The notes beneath the pieces were generated by a model, which made no database searches, had not been told where the DNA came from, and saw nothing but the letters and a program-made list of their open reading frames with translations. Shown here piece after piece: positions 9,570-18,196 of a stretch of DNA of 64,000 nucleotides (positions within the stretch are counted from its first letter, which is position 1; each line of letters opens with the position of its first letter). The position numbers and the translations under genes were made by a program. Source of the DNA: Trichocoleus sp. FACHB-46 (GTDB lineage Bacteria > Cyanobacteriota > Cyanobacteriia > FACHB-46). Location of the stretch: positions 62,001 to 126,000 of the forward strand of contig NZ_JACJOD010000008.1 of assembly GCF_014695385.1 (NCBI RefSeq), written 5' to 3'.

Positions 9570-10175
9570 CTACTCGAACAGCGCAGGCAGACTGGGTGGA
9601 CGCAAAAACAATTGCGTGAAGTAGTAGCTCTCTCCCTGCTGCCAAACTCCCACCCCTGTCTCGCTATATGGGGCGGTGAGGATGTTTTCTCGATGGCCCG
9701 GGCTTTCCATCCACCCTTTAACAGCCACAGGTCCAGGGTTGGGAATATTGACGCTCTTAAATAAGTTCTCACCCACGATCCAATAGATAATGCCTGCGGC
9801 TTGAACTCGTTGCCCAACATTGCGGCCGTCGGGTCCAGTGTGGCTAAAAAAGTTTTTCTCGGCCATGAGGCGACTGTAATCGCGAGCGACCTGAGCCAAA
9901 CGGTCATTGTTTTGGAGCGGTTTTAATCCTTGCTCCTGCCGAATTTCATTAATGCGTTGTCGTACTGTTGTCTCCATCTCCGCGATCGCGGGTGATTGAA
10001 CCGTAGCAGATAAGTCCCCAGGAGACGGAGACGCAGAGGAAGCTGTAGGTAACTGAGTCGGAAAACTAGAGGGCAATGGCAAGTTGGGAAGTACTTGATT
10101 CAGCGACTCGCAGCCCATCAAGTTCAAGGCGATCGCTCCACCCATGAGCCAGATAGGTAATTTGTTAATGACCAT
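9570..10175 (-). CDS. CAP (SCP/PR-1-like) domain lipoprotein
   Basis: About 201 residues from the ATG at 10175; the frame extends upstream to 10214, but the signal sequence argues for the internal start. The N terminus MVINKLPIWLMGG runs into LNLMGC, a lipobox, so it is probably an exported lipoprotein. After a Pro/Ser-rich linker, residues about 75-195 form the CAP domain: QRINEIRQEQGLKPL, LAQVARDYSRLMAEKNFFSH, VGENLF, GWMESPGHRENIL and the final YYFTQLF. The CAP His and Glu residues are retained. The molecular role of bacterial CAP proteins is generally unknown. Confidence 0.88.
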   Translation of the reverse strand: MVINKLPIWLMGGAIALNLMGCESLNQVLPNLPLPSSFPTQLPTASSASPSPGDLSATVQSPAIAEMETTVRQRINEIRQEQGLKPLQNNDRLAQVARDYSRLMAEKNFFSHTGPDGRNVGQRVQAAGIIYWIVGENLFKSVNIPNPGPVAVKGWMESPGHRENILTAPYSETGVGVWQQGESYYFTQLFLRPPSLPALFE

Positions 10176-10360
10176 TGGCCTATGCAATTCAGTATGTCCC
10201 AGCAGCTTACTCATCAGTTCTTAGAGAAACAGTGCAAAGATTACGCGCCAATCCCTGCCCCTGCTGTAAGGCGGCTCCCAGCCTGGGAGCGGAATGCGGC
10301 TAACTTCAAATTTGTTGAGGTTTTCGTTTCGGCTCACCTATCCCCAGAAGGAGATTCGGT

Positions 10361-11293
10361 CTAGGTGGTTGCCAGCAGGCTCATGATGGCGCTTCTAGTC
10401 GGCAAAGCCGTTTGCGCCCCAAACCCTGTCGTGGCGATCGCTGCGGCGGCATTGGCAAAGCGCCCTGCCTCGGACCAAGGTTGATTCTCGGCTAGGGCAA
10501 CCGCGATCGCCGCTGCAAAAGCATCTCCTGCTCCCGTCGCATCAATGCTCTGCACAGGCACTTTGGGCAACCAACATTCTCCTTCTGGCCAAATCAGCAA
10601 ATTCCCCGCATCACCCGCTTGCATTGCCACGGCTCCCACACCTCGTTGCAGTAAGATACCAGCCGCTTGACGTGCCGAATCTGGATCTGTCACTTTAACG
10701 CCAGTGATCACTTCTGCTTCTGAGGAGTTGGGGCGAATCAAATCAACTTCTTGCAGCAGCTCGTTGGCTAGTGGTACCGCAGGAGCGGGATCAAGCACTG
10801 TCCGTGCCCCTGCTTCCCGACCTAAGCGAAACGCTGCCTGCACCACCTCTAAAGGAGCTTCTAGCTGAGCCAGGACAACTTTAGTCGAGGCGATCGCGGC
10901 TTGGGCTGCCTCGACATCCACAACTGCCAACTGATGATTCGCTCCAGGCGCGGTTAAAATCTGCTTTTCGCCGCCCTGCCCCACCATAATCAGCGCTACT
11001 CCAGTAGCAGCTTGCTCATCTTGCACCACATAGCTGGTATCAACGCCCTGAGCTTGTAGATTAGCCATCAATGCCTGGCCCCGCTCATCCTTGCCAATGC
11101 GGGCCACGAAAGCAACACGAGCGCCTAAACGTGCTGCCGCTACGGCTTGATTGGCTCCCTTGCCGCCGGGTGCAGCTAGAAAAGTTTCGCCTTGAATGGT
11201 TTCGCCAGGTAAGGGGAGTTTAGGGCCTCGAATCAAGTAGTCACTGTTGGCGCTCCCCACAACCACAATGTCCCAAGTCGTTGTTTGTGTCAT
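10361..11293 (-). CDS. rbsK: Ribokinase (PfkB family sugar kinase)
   Basis: A 310-residue PfkB-family kinase, predicted to phosphorylate D-ribose with ATP to ribose 5-phosphate in the cytoplasm. The family signature 1 is visible as GGKGANQAVAAARLGA near residues 43-58, and signature 2, with the catalytic Asp, as DATGAGDAFAAA near residue 252. The length is standard for ribokinase, and the N-terminal VVVGSANSDYL strand is typical. No ribose transporter or rbsD neighbour is present in this window. The exact sugar is inferred from overall resemblance. Confidence 0.9.
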   Translation of the reverse strand: MTQTTTWDIVVVGSANSDYLIRGPKLPLPGETIQGETFLAAPGGKGANQAVAAARLGARVAFVARIGKDERGQALMANLQAQGVDTSYVVQDEQAATGVALIMVGQGGEKQILTAPGANHQLAVVDVEAAQAAIASTKVVLAQLEAPLEVVQAAFRLGREAGARTVLDPAPAVPLANELLQEVDLIRPNSSEAEVITGVKVTDPDSARQAAGILLQRGVGAVAMQAGDAGNLLIWPEGECWLPKVPVQSIDATGAGDAFAAAIAVALAENQPWSEAGRFANAAAAIATTGFGAQTALPTRSAIMSLLATT

Positions 11294-11482
11294 GGTTGCT
11301 CCCTCGTGCTCAAACCATCAACCCGATTGTCATGATTCTATGAACGCTGCCTACTGCGGCTGTGGTCTGCCGTAGCTATGCCCAATAAACCACTGCTAAT
11401 TGAATTCTAGGAGCCAGCAACGTAGTCCCTGGGATAGGCGACAAAAATTATTTCTTTAGTTCAAGATGAAAACGTTATCGCT

Positions 11483-11713
11483 TTGGAGGCGGTTTTTAGT
11501 GTGATTTCCCCTTGGCGAAGTCCGCTCCCGTTGGAAGAGTACACAGCCAGTCAAGTTGTTGTCTACTTTTATAGCGGCAGATGGATTCCAATCATGTTTT
11601 GTCGTTTGGCAGAGGCGATCGCACTGCATCATAGAGCCTCATCATCGGGCAAAGAGCTATTCATCTTTCCCCCAGAGGTCAATCCTAGCGACTCTTCCCA
11701 CTCACTCCACTGA
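11483..11713 (+). CDS. Possible small hypothetical protein
   Basis: A 76-residue frame opening with TTG. The core (EEYTASQVVVYFYSGRWIPIM, then CRLAEAIALHHR) looks protein-like, but there is no good start or ribosome binding site, and the in-frame coding feel extends back to a stop at 11435. It may be a degraded or N-terminally truncated gene. No family was recognised. Confidence 0.3.
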   Translation: MEAVFSVISPWRSPLPLEEYTASQVVVYFYSGRWIPIMFCRLAEAIALHHRASSSGKELFIFPPEVNPSDSSHSLH

Positions 11714-11884
11714 CTCATCCAGAGTTTAACTAGGCGATCGCTCTAGTTAGCAGGCACTTTTCTAATTGTCTTTCTTTGAATTTAATAAAAAATTTATCTT
11801 TGTCAGCATCAGGCAGCTATCTATCTAGAGATAGAATCAACCACTCAATCAAGTTGGAAAAGTGCCAAAAGACCAAAAAACAAT

Positions 11885-11910
11885 GCCACCGCTTGCCTGA
11901 AGACGGTGGC
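11885..11910 (-). terminator. Intrinsic terminator of htpX
   Basis: GCCACCG (11885-11891) pairs with CGGTGGC (11904-11910) around a 12-base loop. Read on the minus strand it is followed by ATTGTTTTTTGG, a good U-tract, and it lies 70 bases beyond the htpX stop codon. The plus-strand side has a weaker T-rich tail. Confidence 0.8.
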
Positions 11911-11980
11911 TTTAATTATGGCTTAGGAACTTTTTTAGGAGCTTGCCAGATTGCAGGTCAAGTTACCGCAGACTAAAGAA

Positions 11981-12865
11981 CTAAACCAGAGCTGGAGCAG
12001 CTTGCTGTTTTTGTTGGGCCAGTTCTAGCAGGCGCTTAATGCGCTCCTCGGTTGGAGGGTGAGTGCGGAAAAGCGACTGTAACCCTTGAGCTGAAAGGGG
12101 ATTGATAATAAGTAGCGGAGACAGGGCAGGATTGCCGTTCATGGGAATTTGTAAACCGATCTTTTCTAGCTTTTCTAAGGCGCTAGCTAAAGCGGTTGGG
12201 TTACCAGTAATTTCCGCTGAACCTTGGTCGGCAGCAAATTCTCTAGTTCGAGAAATAGCGAACTGAATTAGACCTGCGGCCAATGGAGCCAAAATAATCA
12301 AGAACAAAATGGCAAATGGGTTGCCACCCCGGCGAGTATCACGAGTCACAGGGCCGTACAAAGCACCAAACGTGAGAATGCGACCCAGAAAGGTAATGGC
12401 TCCAGCCAGAGTACCTGCTACGGCTTGAGTCAGGGTGTCTCGGTTACGCACGTGAGTCAGTTCGTGGGCAATGACGCCTTCGAGTTCTTCGCGTGAGAGC
12501 AAGTCAATAATGCCCTGGGTCACCGCGATCGCCGAATGCTCTGGATCACGGCCTGTCGCAAAAGCGTTGGGTGATTGAGTTGGCACCAGAAACAACTTCG
12601 GCATGGGGATCTCGGCGCGATCGCTTAACGAAGCCACCATGTCGAACAGTTCTGGAGCTTCCTCACGGGCTAAGGGCTGTGCTTGATAGGCAGCCAGAGC
12701 AGCTTTATCAGAATAGTACCAAGAGCTAAAACTGGTAAAGGCGGCAATGCCCAAGCCTAAATAAAGTCCTTGCTCATCACCCACCAGATAATAAGCGCCT
12801 AAAACAATCAGTCCGCTCAGCAACCCCAGTAGAGCTGCTGTCTTAATTTGATTCGCCCCAACCAT
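11981..12865 (-). CDS. htpX: Zinc metalloprotease HtpX
   Basis: A 294-residue membrane M48B protease, expected to degrade misfolded membrane proteins with its active site facing the cytoplasm. Two N-terminal transmembrane segments (about 9-28 and 30-48) precede the peptidase domain. The zinc motif is HELTH in EGVIAHELTHVRNRDTL. Two more hydrophobic segments follow at about 150-170 and 185-205. The third ligand is in the SRTREFAADQGSAEITG stretch. The length and TM layout match the family. The gene stands alone on the minus strand with its own terminator at 11885-11910. Confidence 0.93.
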   Translation of the reverse strand: MVGANQIKTAALLGLLSGLIVLGAYYLVGDEQGLYLGLGIAAFTSFSSWYYSDKAALAAYQAQPLAREEAPELFDMVASLSDRAEIPMPKLFLVPTQSPNAFATGRDPEHSAIAVTQGIIDLLSREELEGVIAHELTHVRNRDTLTQAVAGTLAGAITFLGRILTFGALYGPVTRDTRRGGNPFAILFLIILAPLAAGLIQFAISRTREFAADQGSAEITGNPTALASALEKLEKIGLQIPMNGNPALSPLLIINPLSAQGLQSLFRTHPPTEERIKRLLELAQQKQQAAPALV

Positions 12866-13179
12866 AGTTTTCTACCAATCGTTTTGAAAAAATTGCTTGA
12901 GAGTTGTTTTTAAGGTGTCAAATTTTCGTCCCTTTCAGTCTCTATCAAGTGAAAGAAACTCGCCTCTTCCGGCAGTACGGTACTGCGCTACTACGCAATT
13001 GCTTCAATGTCAAAGTTTATCTAGCACCACCAGAGGCATTGCGATCGCAGTGGAAGATTAACTGCGGCACCCACAAGCGTGGCTATACAGAAGACCAAAC
13101 CAGATTTTGAATCAACGGAATCTTGATTCCACCCCTGCGATCAGCTTAGAACTCGATCGCGATATGGGAAGACCAGTTG

Positions 13180-13398
13180 ATGTGCTTCAAGTCGCAGGCC
13201 ACGCAAGCACAGGTCTATGATTTAGAAAAAATTCTGTGTCACGAAATGCCTCATTTTTGGCATGTCTGCAATCGAGGCGTTAACCCTGAGTTGGGCAAGA
13301 TTGCAGGGACAACAGGAGAAATCTTACAAAGTAACCCCTTAGCGCTAGCTCAACTGTTAATTGCTTATCACATGCTGGTTGCAGCTCAGGGGTATTAA
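13180..13398 (+). CDS. Small hypothetical protein
   Basis: A 72-residue frame from the ATG at 13180, preceded by a plausible ribosome binding site (GGGAAG, about 8 bases upstream); a TTG one codon earlier is also possible. The body (VYDLEKILCHEMPHFWHVCN, then a helical ALAQLLIAYHMLVAAQ end) is not low-complexity. No family was recognised. The frame continues upstream to a stop at 13147 without another start. The rest of 12866-13179 carries no convincing gene. Confidence 0.4.
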   Translation: MCFKSQATQAQVYDLEKILCHEMPHFWHVCNRGVNPELGKIAGTTGEILQSNPLALAQLLIAYHMLVAAQGY

Positions 13399-13415
13399 GC
13401 CATCACATACTTCCA

Positions 13416-13568
13416 TCAATTGAGCTGGCTATCAAAGGCTGCCACTCGATGGAGTTGGGTAAAAGCATCCAATACAATCGTTTTCTGCTCTGGAGTTAAA
13501 CCAGAAAGCGTCTCAACCCACAGCTGTAGTAGGTCCTTGCGGCTAATACTATTGGGCACGATAGACAT
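13416..13568 (-). CDS. Candidate 50-residue small protein
   Basis: A short open frame of 50 codons, with ATG at 13568 and TGA at 13416. A GGGAG ribosome binding site sits about 9 bases upstream of the start. The translation begins MSIVPNSISRKDLLQLWVET and continues with SGLTPEQKTIVLDAF, an amphipathic helical pattern that looks like a genuine small helical protein. No family was recognised. It lies between two other small or unassigned stretches, and the deaminase gene begins its 3' end 130 bases away. Confidence 0.5.
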   Translation of the reverse strand: MSIVPNSISRKDLLQLWVETLSGLTPEQKTIVLDAFTQLHRVAAFDSQLN

Positions 13569-13698
13569 GCTAAAAGCTCCCGATCGCTTCTTGTCCTAGC
13601 ATGCCCAAATTTACCAGATGTTGCCTGAGTCAGATTGCGGAAGTTATAAAACTCTTTTTATATCTATGTTGCTATGTCTTAGGTAGAAGCCACATATT

Positions 13699-14229
13699 CT
13701 AAGAACGTTTGTGCATTCGAGCCAATATAGCTTTGCCAGCTTCCCGCTTGACTCCAGCCACCAACTCTAATGGACCTCTGACCAGCGAAGAGTTGAGCTT
13801 ATCAATGCTGATGCCATGTGCTACCCACTGTTCCTCATTAGCATCCTCCGCTAAAGCAGAATAAACCACGCGCTTAATACCCACAAACGAAATAGCTGAC
13901 AAGCACATCAAACAAGGCTCTAAGGTGACGTAGATGCTCAGGTCTGCTTTTTCCTCTGCGCTCATTTGGCTTAAGCGTCTAGCAGCTTGGCGTAGCACCG
14001 TCATCTCACCATGAGCGGTCATGTCGCCTGTTTCTTCAAATGTGTTGTGTCCTAAAGCCAAAATCTCACCTCGCCATAAAATCATGGCTCCTACACCTGC
14101 CTTGCCTTGATCGATCGCTCGGTTGGCTTCTTCCAAGACCTTATCGATCATCTGCTCATCTAGATCTGTGGGAGCGTGCAGATTGGCTGACTTTAACTCC
14201 TCTGGCGGCATCGAATATTGAGTGGTCAC
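13699..14229 (-). CDS. Cytosine/cytidine deaminase-family protein
   Basis: A 176-residue zinc-dependent deaminase of the CDA/TadA fold. The zinc site is visible as AHGEMTV (His and catalytic Glu) and LEPCLMCLSAIS (PCxxC, two Cys ligands). The HGE form, rather than the more common HAE, is also found in yeast-type cytosine deaminase. The strand GVGAMILWRGEILALGHN before it is the conserved core. The substrate could be cytosine, guanine or another amino-heterocycle; motifs alone do not decide. No tRNA-type C-terminal signature was seen, so I do not call it tadA. Confidence 0.8.
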   Translation of the reverse strand: MTTQYSMPPEELKSANLHAPTDLDEQMIDKVLEEANRAIDQGKAGVGAMILWRGEILALGHNTFEETGDMTAHGEMTVLRQAARRLSQMSAEEKADLSIYVTLEPCLMCLSAISFVGIKRVVYSALAEDANEEQWVAHGISIDKLNSSLVRGPLELVAGVKREAGKAILARMHKRS

Positions 14230-14547
14230 TGACAGGCTCCTGAGTCGGTTTAATCAAGTAGAAATAAAAACGGCGCTAGATAGCTAAATAGTGATGAAGT
14301 AGCGATCGCGCTTCTTTTACTCAAACCTAGTTGCAATGAAAGCACTTCGGTCTCTAGGCGGAAGTTCCTAACCAGAGTGGTTTCAGTCTCAAGATTGATA
14401 GACAGGCTAATTAGGCACCAAGGGCTGAGTAGCCACTAGCTAACACTTAGCGTATTTTTGACCTCTCCTCGGTCACCCGCCTATGTAAGTTGAGCTGCCT
14501 GAATCGGGATAACTGGGAAGATAATGGTTGAGGGTGCAAACGTTTCT

Positions 14548-15279
14548 ATGACCTACTGCCTCAGGGTTGCCGATTTACCCACGAATGAACGCCCGCGCGA
14601 GCGACTCCTAATCCAAGGGGCTAAGGGTTTATCTACAGCGGAATTGTTAGCCATTTTGTTAGGGACAGGGCAGGGGCCAGGAAAGTTATCAGCGATCGGC
14701 CTAGGACAATACATTTTGCAAGAACTCAGCCAGCATCAGCGTGACCCCCTGGAAGTGCTGCGCGATGTGAATGCGCTGGATCTAACTAAAATCTCTGGCA
14801 TTGGTCCAGCCAAGGCAACCACAATTTTGGCCGCGATCGAGCTAGGCAAGCGAGCCTTTCAATCTCGCCCTGCAGAGCGCACCGTGATCGACAGTCCTGA
14901 ATCTGCTGCCGCTGCCCTCAGCCACGAATTGATGTGGCAGCACCAAGAACGCTTTGCGGTGTTGCTCCTTGATGTGAAGCATCGCTTACTGGGGACACAG
15001 GTAATCACCATAGGCACTGCCACCGAAACTTTAGCCCACCCTAGGGATATTTTTCGCGAAGTGATTCGCCAAGGTGCAACTCGCGTAATTGTGGCTCATA
15101 ACCATCCTTCGGGCAGCACCGAACCCAGCACAGAGGATATTACTTTGACTCGCCAACTGCTGATGGGAGCACAGTTCTTAGCGATTCCTTTGCTAGATCA
15201 CTTAATCATTGGCAACGGCGACCACCGTAGCCTTCGACAGACCACAGCCCTTTGGGACGAATACCCGCAAGGCATTTAA
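14548..15279 (+). CDS. radC: RadC family protein (JAMM/MPN+ domain)
   Basis: A 243-residue protein from the ATG at 14548, the start that matches the usual cyanobacterial form ([11 protein letters not shown]). The frame extends 8 codons to an ATG at 14524 with a GGGAAG upstream. Residues about 75-105 form a helix-hairpin-helix ([16 protein letters not shown]). The C-terminal domain carries the JAMM metal motif in [10 protein letters not shown] followed by the Asp of EDITLTRQL. The family is called a DNA repair protein, but its biochemical activity is unproven. The tRNA-Val gene follows 54 bases downstream. Confidence 0.92.
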   Translation: MTYCLRVADLPTNERPRERLLIQGAKGLSTAELLAILLGTGQGPGKLSAIGLGQYILQELSQHQRDPLEVLRDVNALDLTKISGIGPAKATTILAAIELGKRAFQSRPAERTVIDSPESAAAALSHELMWQHQERFAVLLLDVKHRLLGTQVITIGTATETLAHPRDIFREVIRQGATRVIVAHNHPSGSTEPSTEDITLTRQLLMGAQFLAIPLLDHLIIGNGDHRSLRQTTALWDEYPQGI

Positions 15280-15333
15280 TTCTTGCCGCTCTTATTGTTC
15301 CTACCCCTGGCCTGTGCTAAATTAGGAGTCCGC

Positions 15334-15405
<72 letters not shown>

Positions 15406-15469
15406 TCAGTCTCTCTAAACCCACTGTGTAGTCATTCAGAAAAGGTAAGGGAACCGTAGGTTAACTGCC

Positions 15470-15781
15470 ATGACCACGACTACCCAAAAGTTTAGCTTTG
15501 CAGACTATCTCATTTATGACGATGGTACAGGAACCCGTTATGACCTCGTCGAAGGGGAGTTAAGCTCTACCAAGTCGGCAGATTATCGGGCTAAGTACAG
15601 CGAGTATAGTGTTTTAGAAATTTCTGAATATTAGATTTTTGATCTGTTAGAGGCAAAGGTAACGATCTGTCAGTTGAATGAAGGTCGTTATGATGAGGCA
15701 GTCTTTACCGATGAATCTATCATTCAGTTTCCAACGTTTCTTGCTTTAAAGCTAACGGCTGCTCAGGTTTTGGCAGCGTAG
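15470..15781 (+). pseudogene. Uma2-family endonuclease remnant (internal deletion plus amber codon)
   Basis: A single frame of 104 codons from ATG at 15470 to TAG at 15781, interrupted by an in-frame TAG at 15632-15634. The N-terminal part (FADYLIYDDGTGTRYDLVEG) is the start of a Uma2/DUF820 protein. It then jumps to STKSADYRAKYSEYSVLEIS, normally about 80 residues later, so the core with the nuclease residues is missing. The TAG falls where the family has Trp in the EYWIxD motif, consistent with TGG changed to TAG. The C terminus (FPTFLALKLTAAQVLAA) is intact in frame. It was a restriction-like endonuclease-fold protein and is certainly non-functional as such. Confidence 0.85.
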
Positions 15782-15815
15782 TGATTGCGGTTTAAGAAGG
15801 CGATCGCACTTCAAC

Positions 15816-15923
15816 TCAACAAGCTCGACACCTCAAAATGTTGGCTTGGGCATAACCTTTGGCTTTGCGATCGCGATTGTAACTGAGGGTTGAATCAGCA
15901 ACCTCAACGAGCAGGTAAATATG
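15816..15923 (-). pseudogene. Uma2-family core fragment on the opposite strand
   Basis: About 35 codons on the minus strand read HIYLLVEVADSTLSYNRDRK and continue AKGYAQANI before a stop. This is the conserved PD-(D/E)XK-like core of the Uma2 family (LxVEVxDSTLxYDRxxK, YAxAxI). There is no start, and no N- or C-terminal part alongside. It is the remnant of a second Uma2 gene or of a rearrangement; the sequence resembles a different Uma2 subgroup from the plus-strand remnant just before it. Confidence 0.75.
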
Positions 15924-16180
15924 CGATGCTACTCATCAACTTATCTCAGCACCCACCATTAGAGACTTCCAAAGAGTAGAAATCACTCATTTGGGTGTTA
16001 TCCAATCTAATTACTCACCTATGTTGAACAAATAATTAATACCCGAATCTTCTATAGGTGAAGCTGATAGAAATTCTTTGCACATTTCTAAATACTTGGG
16101 CGGAAAAACTTAATTCCTGTTTGTAGGTTAATGATGTGAGCGACCAAACAAAAATCAAGCCTACATCAGGAGAAGTAATC

Positions 16181-16816
16181 ATGGAAGTATCGACTTTTGA
16201 ACTATTAGTCAAAGCGATCGCCCCTCGCAAGCCTTCTAACCCTGTCACAGATGAAGTTGCGCGTCGAGTTGTTCAGGGCTATTTCCTAACAGTAACCAAC
16301 TTAGAAAGCGAAGATCTCAAGCTTCAGATTGAGTTTTACATCAGCTTGCCAACCAAAGCGAATCCTAATCCCAAGCCCAGACTGCTAGAAGCGAATACCA
16401 TTTTGGTTTATGACATCGCTTTTGACCCCAATATCAAATTGGATGTTAAGCGTGTTGATACAGGCAACAAGAAGGTAGGAAAGTATATCGGTGAGTTTGA
16501 TTTGCCTGCGGGTCAAACTGCCTCGGTGCAACTTCTGCCAGATCTCGCTAATGGCATCCTTGGCAATCCTGATCCGCAACTCGAAATCCGGGGTTATGCC
16601 GCTTTGGTTAATGTCACACCTTCTAAGAACAAAGCACCTGTAAAAGTGCTACTCAGCCCAGAAATTCGCGGCACCTTCCTGCCCAATGCGCTTGAACCTG
16701 GCAAGCCTTTGGACTTTGATCAAATTGCTTATGCGCTGCCTCTCGCGAGTGGCAAAGCTCTCAACTCAATTGAGTATGCAGATGCTAAAGACAAGCCCAA
16801 AGAAACTGAGAAATAG
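16181..16816 (+). CDS. Hypothetical protein, beta-rich
   Basis: A 211-residue protein of no recognised family. I chose the ATG at 16181 because AGGAGA lies 7 bases upstream; the frame itself opens at a GTG at 16136. The body alternates short strands (VVQGYFLTVTNLESEDLKLQ, then QIEFYISLP) with loops, suggesting a beta-sandwich. No signal peptide or transmembrane helix is seen, and the C terminus is Lys/Glu-rich. It stands alone between the Uma2 remnants and the DUF1350 gene. Confidence 0.7.
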   Translation: MEVSTFELLVKAIAPRKPSNPVTDEVARRVVQGYFLTVTNLESEDLKLQIEFYISLPTKANPNPKPRLLEANTILVYDIAFDPNIKLDVKRVDTGNKKVGKYIGEFDLPAGQTASVQLLPDLANGILGNPDPQLEIRGYAALVNVTPSKNKAPVKVLLSPEIRGTFLPNALEPGKPLDFDQIAYALPLASGKALNSIEYADAKDKPKETEK

Positions 16817-16998
16817 AGCGATCGCGGCTGAGAGTTCCTGAATTTCGTCAATAGCAGAGTAACGCTTGAATTTGGCTACTGACTAACCGATTTTATCATC
16901 TTTCTAGTCAGTAGCCTTCTACTTAAAAAGCCTCTTAATTAAGGGGCTAAATTTTCATGCTTGAGTTTTGATTTCTTCTAAAATGAGAGGTTGTTTGG

Positions 16999-17943
16999 AT
17001 GCAAGCTGAGTTTAAGTTTCAACCTGTTTCTTTTAGTTGGGTGGCACTGCATCCTGAGCCAAAAGGTGTGGTTCAGTTTATTGGAGGCGCTTTCTTTGGT
17101 ACCTTTCCAACTATTTTCTATCGCTACTTCTTAAGAAAATTATTTGAGGAAGGCTATACGATTGTGGCTTTGCCTTTTCGGTTTAGTTTTCGGCATTGGT
17201 CGATCGCCGCTACTTTATTTGCTGAACAAAACACCTTACGCACCGAATTGACAACATTAGCTCAGCGCTACGGCTATCAACACAAGATTTATCAAGAAAA
17301 TTCTAAATATTCCTGGGTAGGACATAGCTTGGGTTGCAAGTATGTGGCACTGCTGGAGTTTCTGAGCGGCGATCGCTGGCAAGAAGTGGTGCAGCAGTGT
17401 GTCAATGCCAAAGAAGCGGCCCGGATTGAGCGTGCGATCGCCGAGATTGTGCCACCAGAGAAGATTTCGATTAAAGGTCAGCCTTCCTTGCTACTAGCCC
17501 CTGACATCAGCGATACCGAAAGCGCCATTCCCATCCGGGCTGTGGCTCGTTGGCTAGACAAGCTCAAGTTGGGGGTACTGCCTACTCGCGAACAAACTCA
17601 ATGCTGCGTTGCGTCTAGCAGCCTGTTTAACCTGACGGCTCTGATTTCTTTCCAAAACGATACGGTTGCAGGAAATTTAGGAGATAAAGACAGAAGCGAA
17701 GAAATCCAGAAAAACAGCGATGTCTTGTGGTTCTTTCGACAGCTCCAGAAGCGCCCACTGCCGTTACTGTGCAAGGAGTTACCTGGCAAACATTTAGAGC
17801 CGGTAGGGGTGCAAGTAGGGCCGTATGTGGTTGATTTGAATCCCTTAGACAAATTTATCGAACCGATCGCTCAACGTTGGTTAGAGAGAGTGGCGATCGA
17901 GTTTCTCAGCGAGTTGCGGCGACGAGAGCAGAACCTGCCTTAA
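16999..17943 (+). CDS. DUF1350 family protein
   Basis: A 314-residue DUF1350 protein, a family shared by cyanobacteria and plant plastids. It shows the typical opening SWVALHPEPKGVVQFIGGAF, then FYRYFLRKLFEEGYTIVALP and a GHSLGCKY segment resembling the nucleophile elbow of alpha/beta hydrolases. The fold is therefore probably alpha/beta-hydrolase-like. Whether it is catalytic is not settled by the sequence, although Ser in GHSLG is present. The length is normal. It is transcribed alone, with a 253-base spacer to the Rieske oxygenase. Confidence 0.85.
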   Translation: MQAEFKFQPVSFSWVALHPEPKGVVQFIGGAFFGTFPTIFYRYFLRKLFEEGYTIVALPFRFSFRHWSIAATLFAEQNTLRTELTTLAQRYGYQHKIYQENSKYSWVGHSLGCKYVALLEFLSGDRWQEVVQQCVNAKEAARIERAIAEIVPPEKISIKGQPSLLLAPDISDTESAIPIRAVARWLDKLKLGVLPTREQTQCCVASSSLFNLTALISFQNDTVAGNLGDKDRSEEIQKNSDVLWFFRQLQKRPLPLLCKELPGKHLEPVGVQVGPYVVDLNPLDKFIEPIAQRWLERVAIEFLSELRRREQNLP

Positions 17944-18196
17944 AGACGGATGCCAGCAAGCCTACTCATACAAGCCACAGAAGCTTGGGATCGCGCTATT
18001 GAGCCGCAGAATCTAAGATACAAATAATTCGATCTTTGCGGCTATAACTCTAAATAGGCGTAATCCATCGGGGAACGTTAGCAAGCTACTTTAGATTCAG
18101 TCACTCACCTAGGGATGGACGAAAGATTGACGAACTAAGGATGCAAAAGCTCAACAAGTTCCGAGGTTAGGCAGTACAGGCAGAGGGGCACAGTGA

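Noticed and set aside
11776-11976. 66-codon plus-strand frame
   Set aside because: It runs through the htpX terminator hairpin and has no ribosome binding site.
12904-13110. 68-codon plus-strand frame
   Set aside because: No ribosome binding site, no recognisable family, and composition unlike neighbouring genes.
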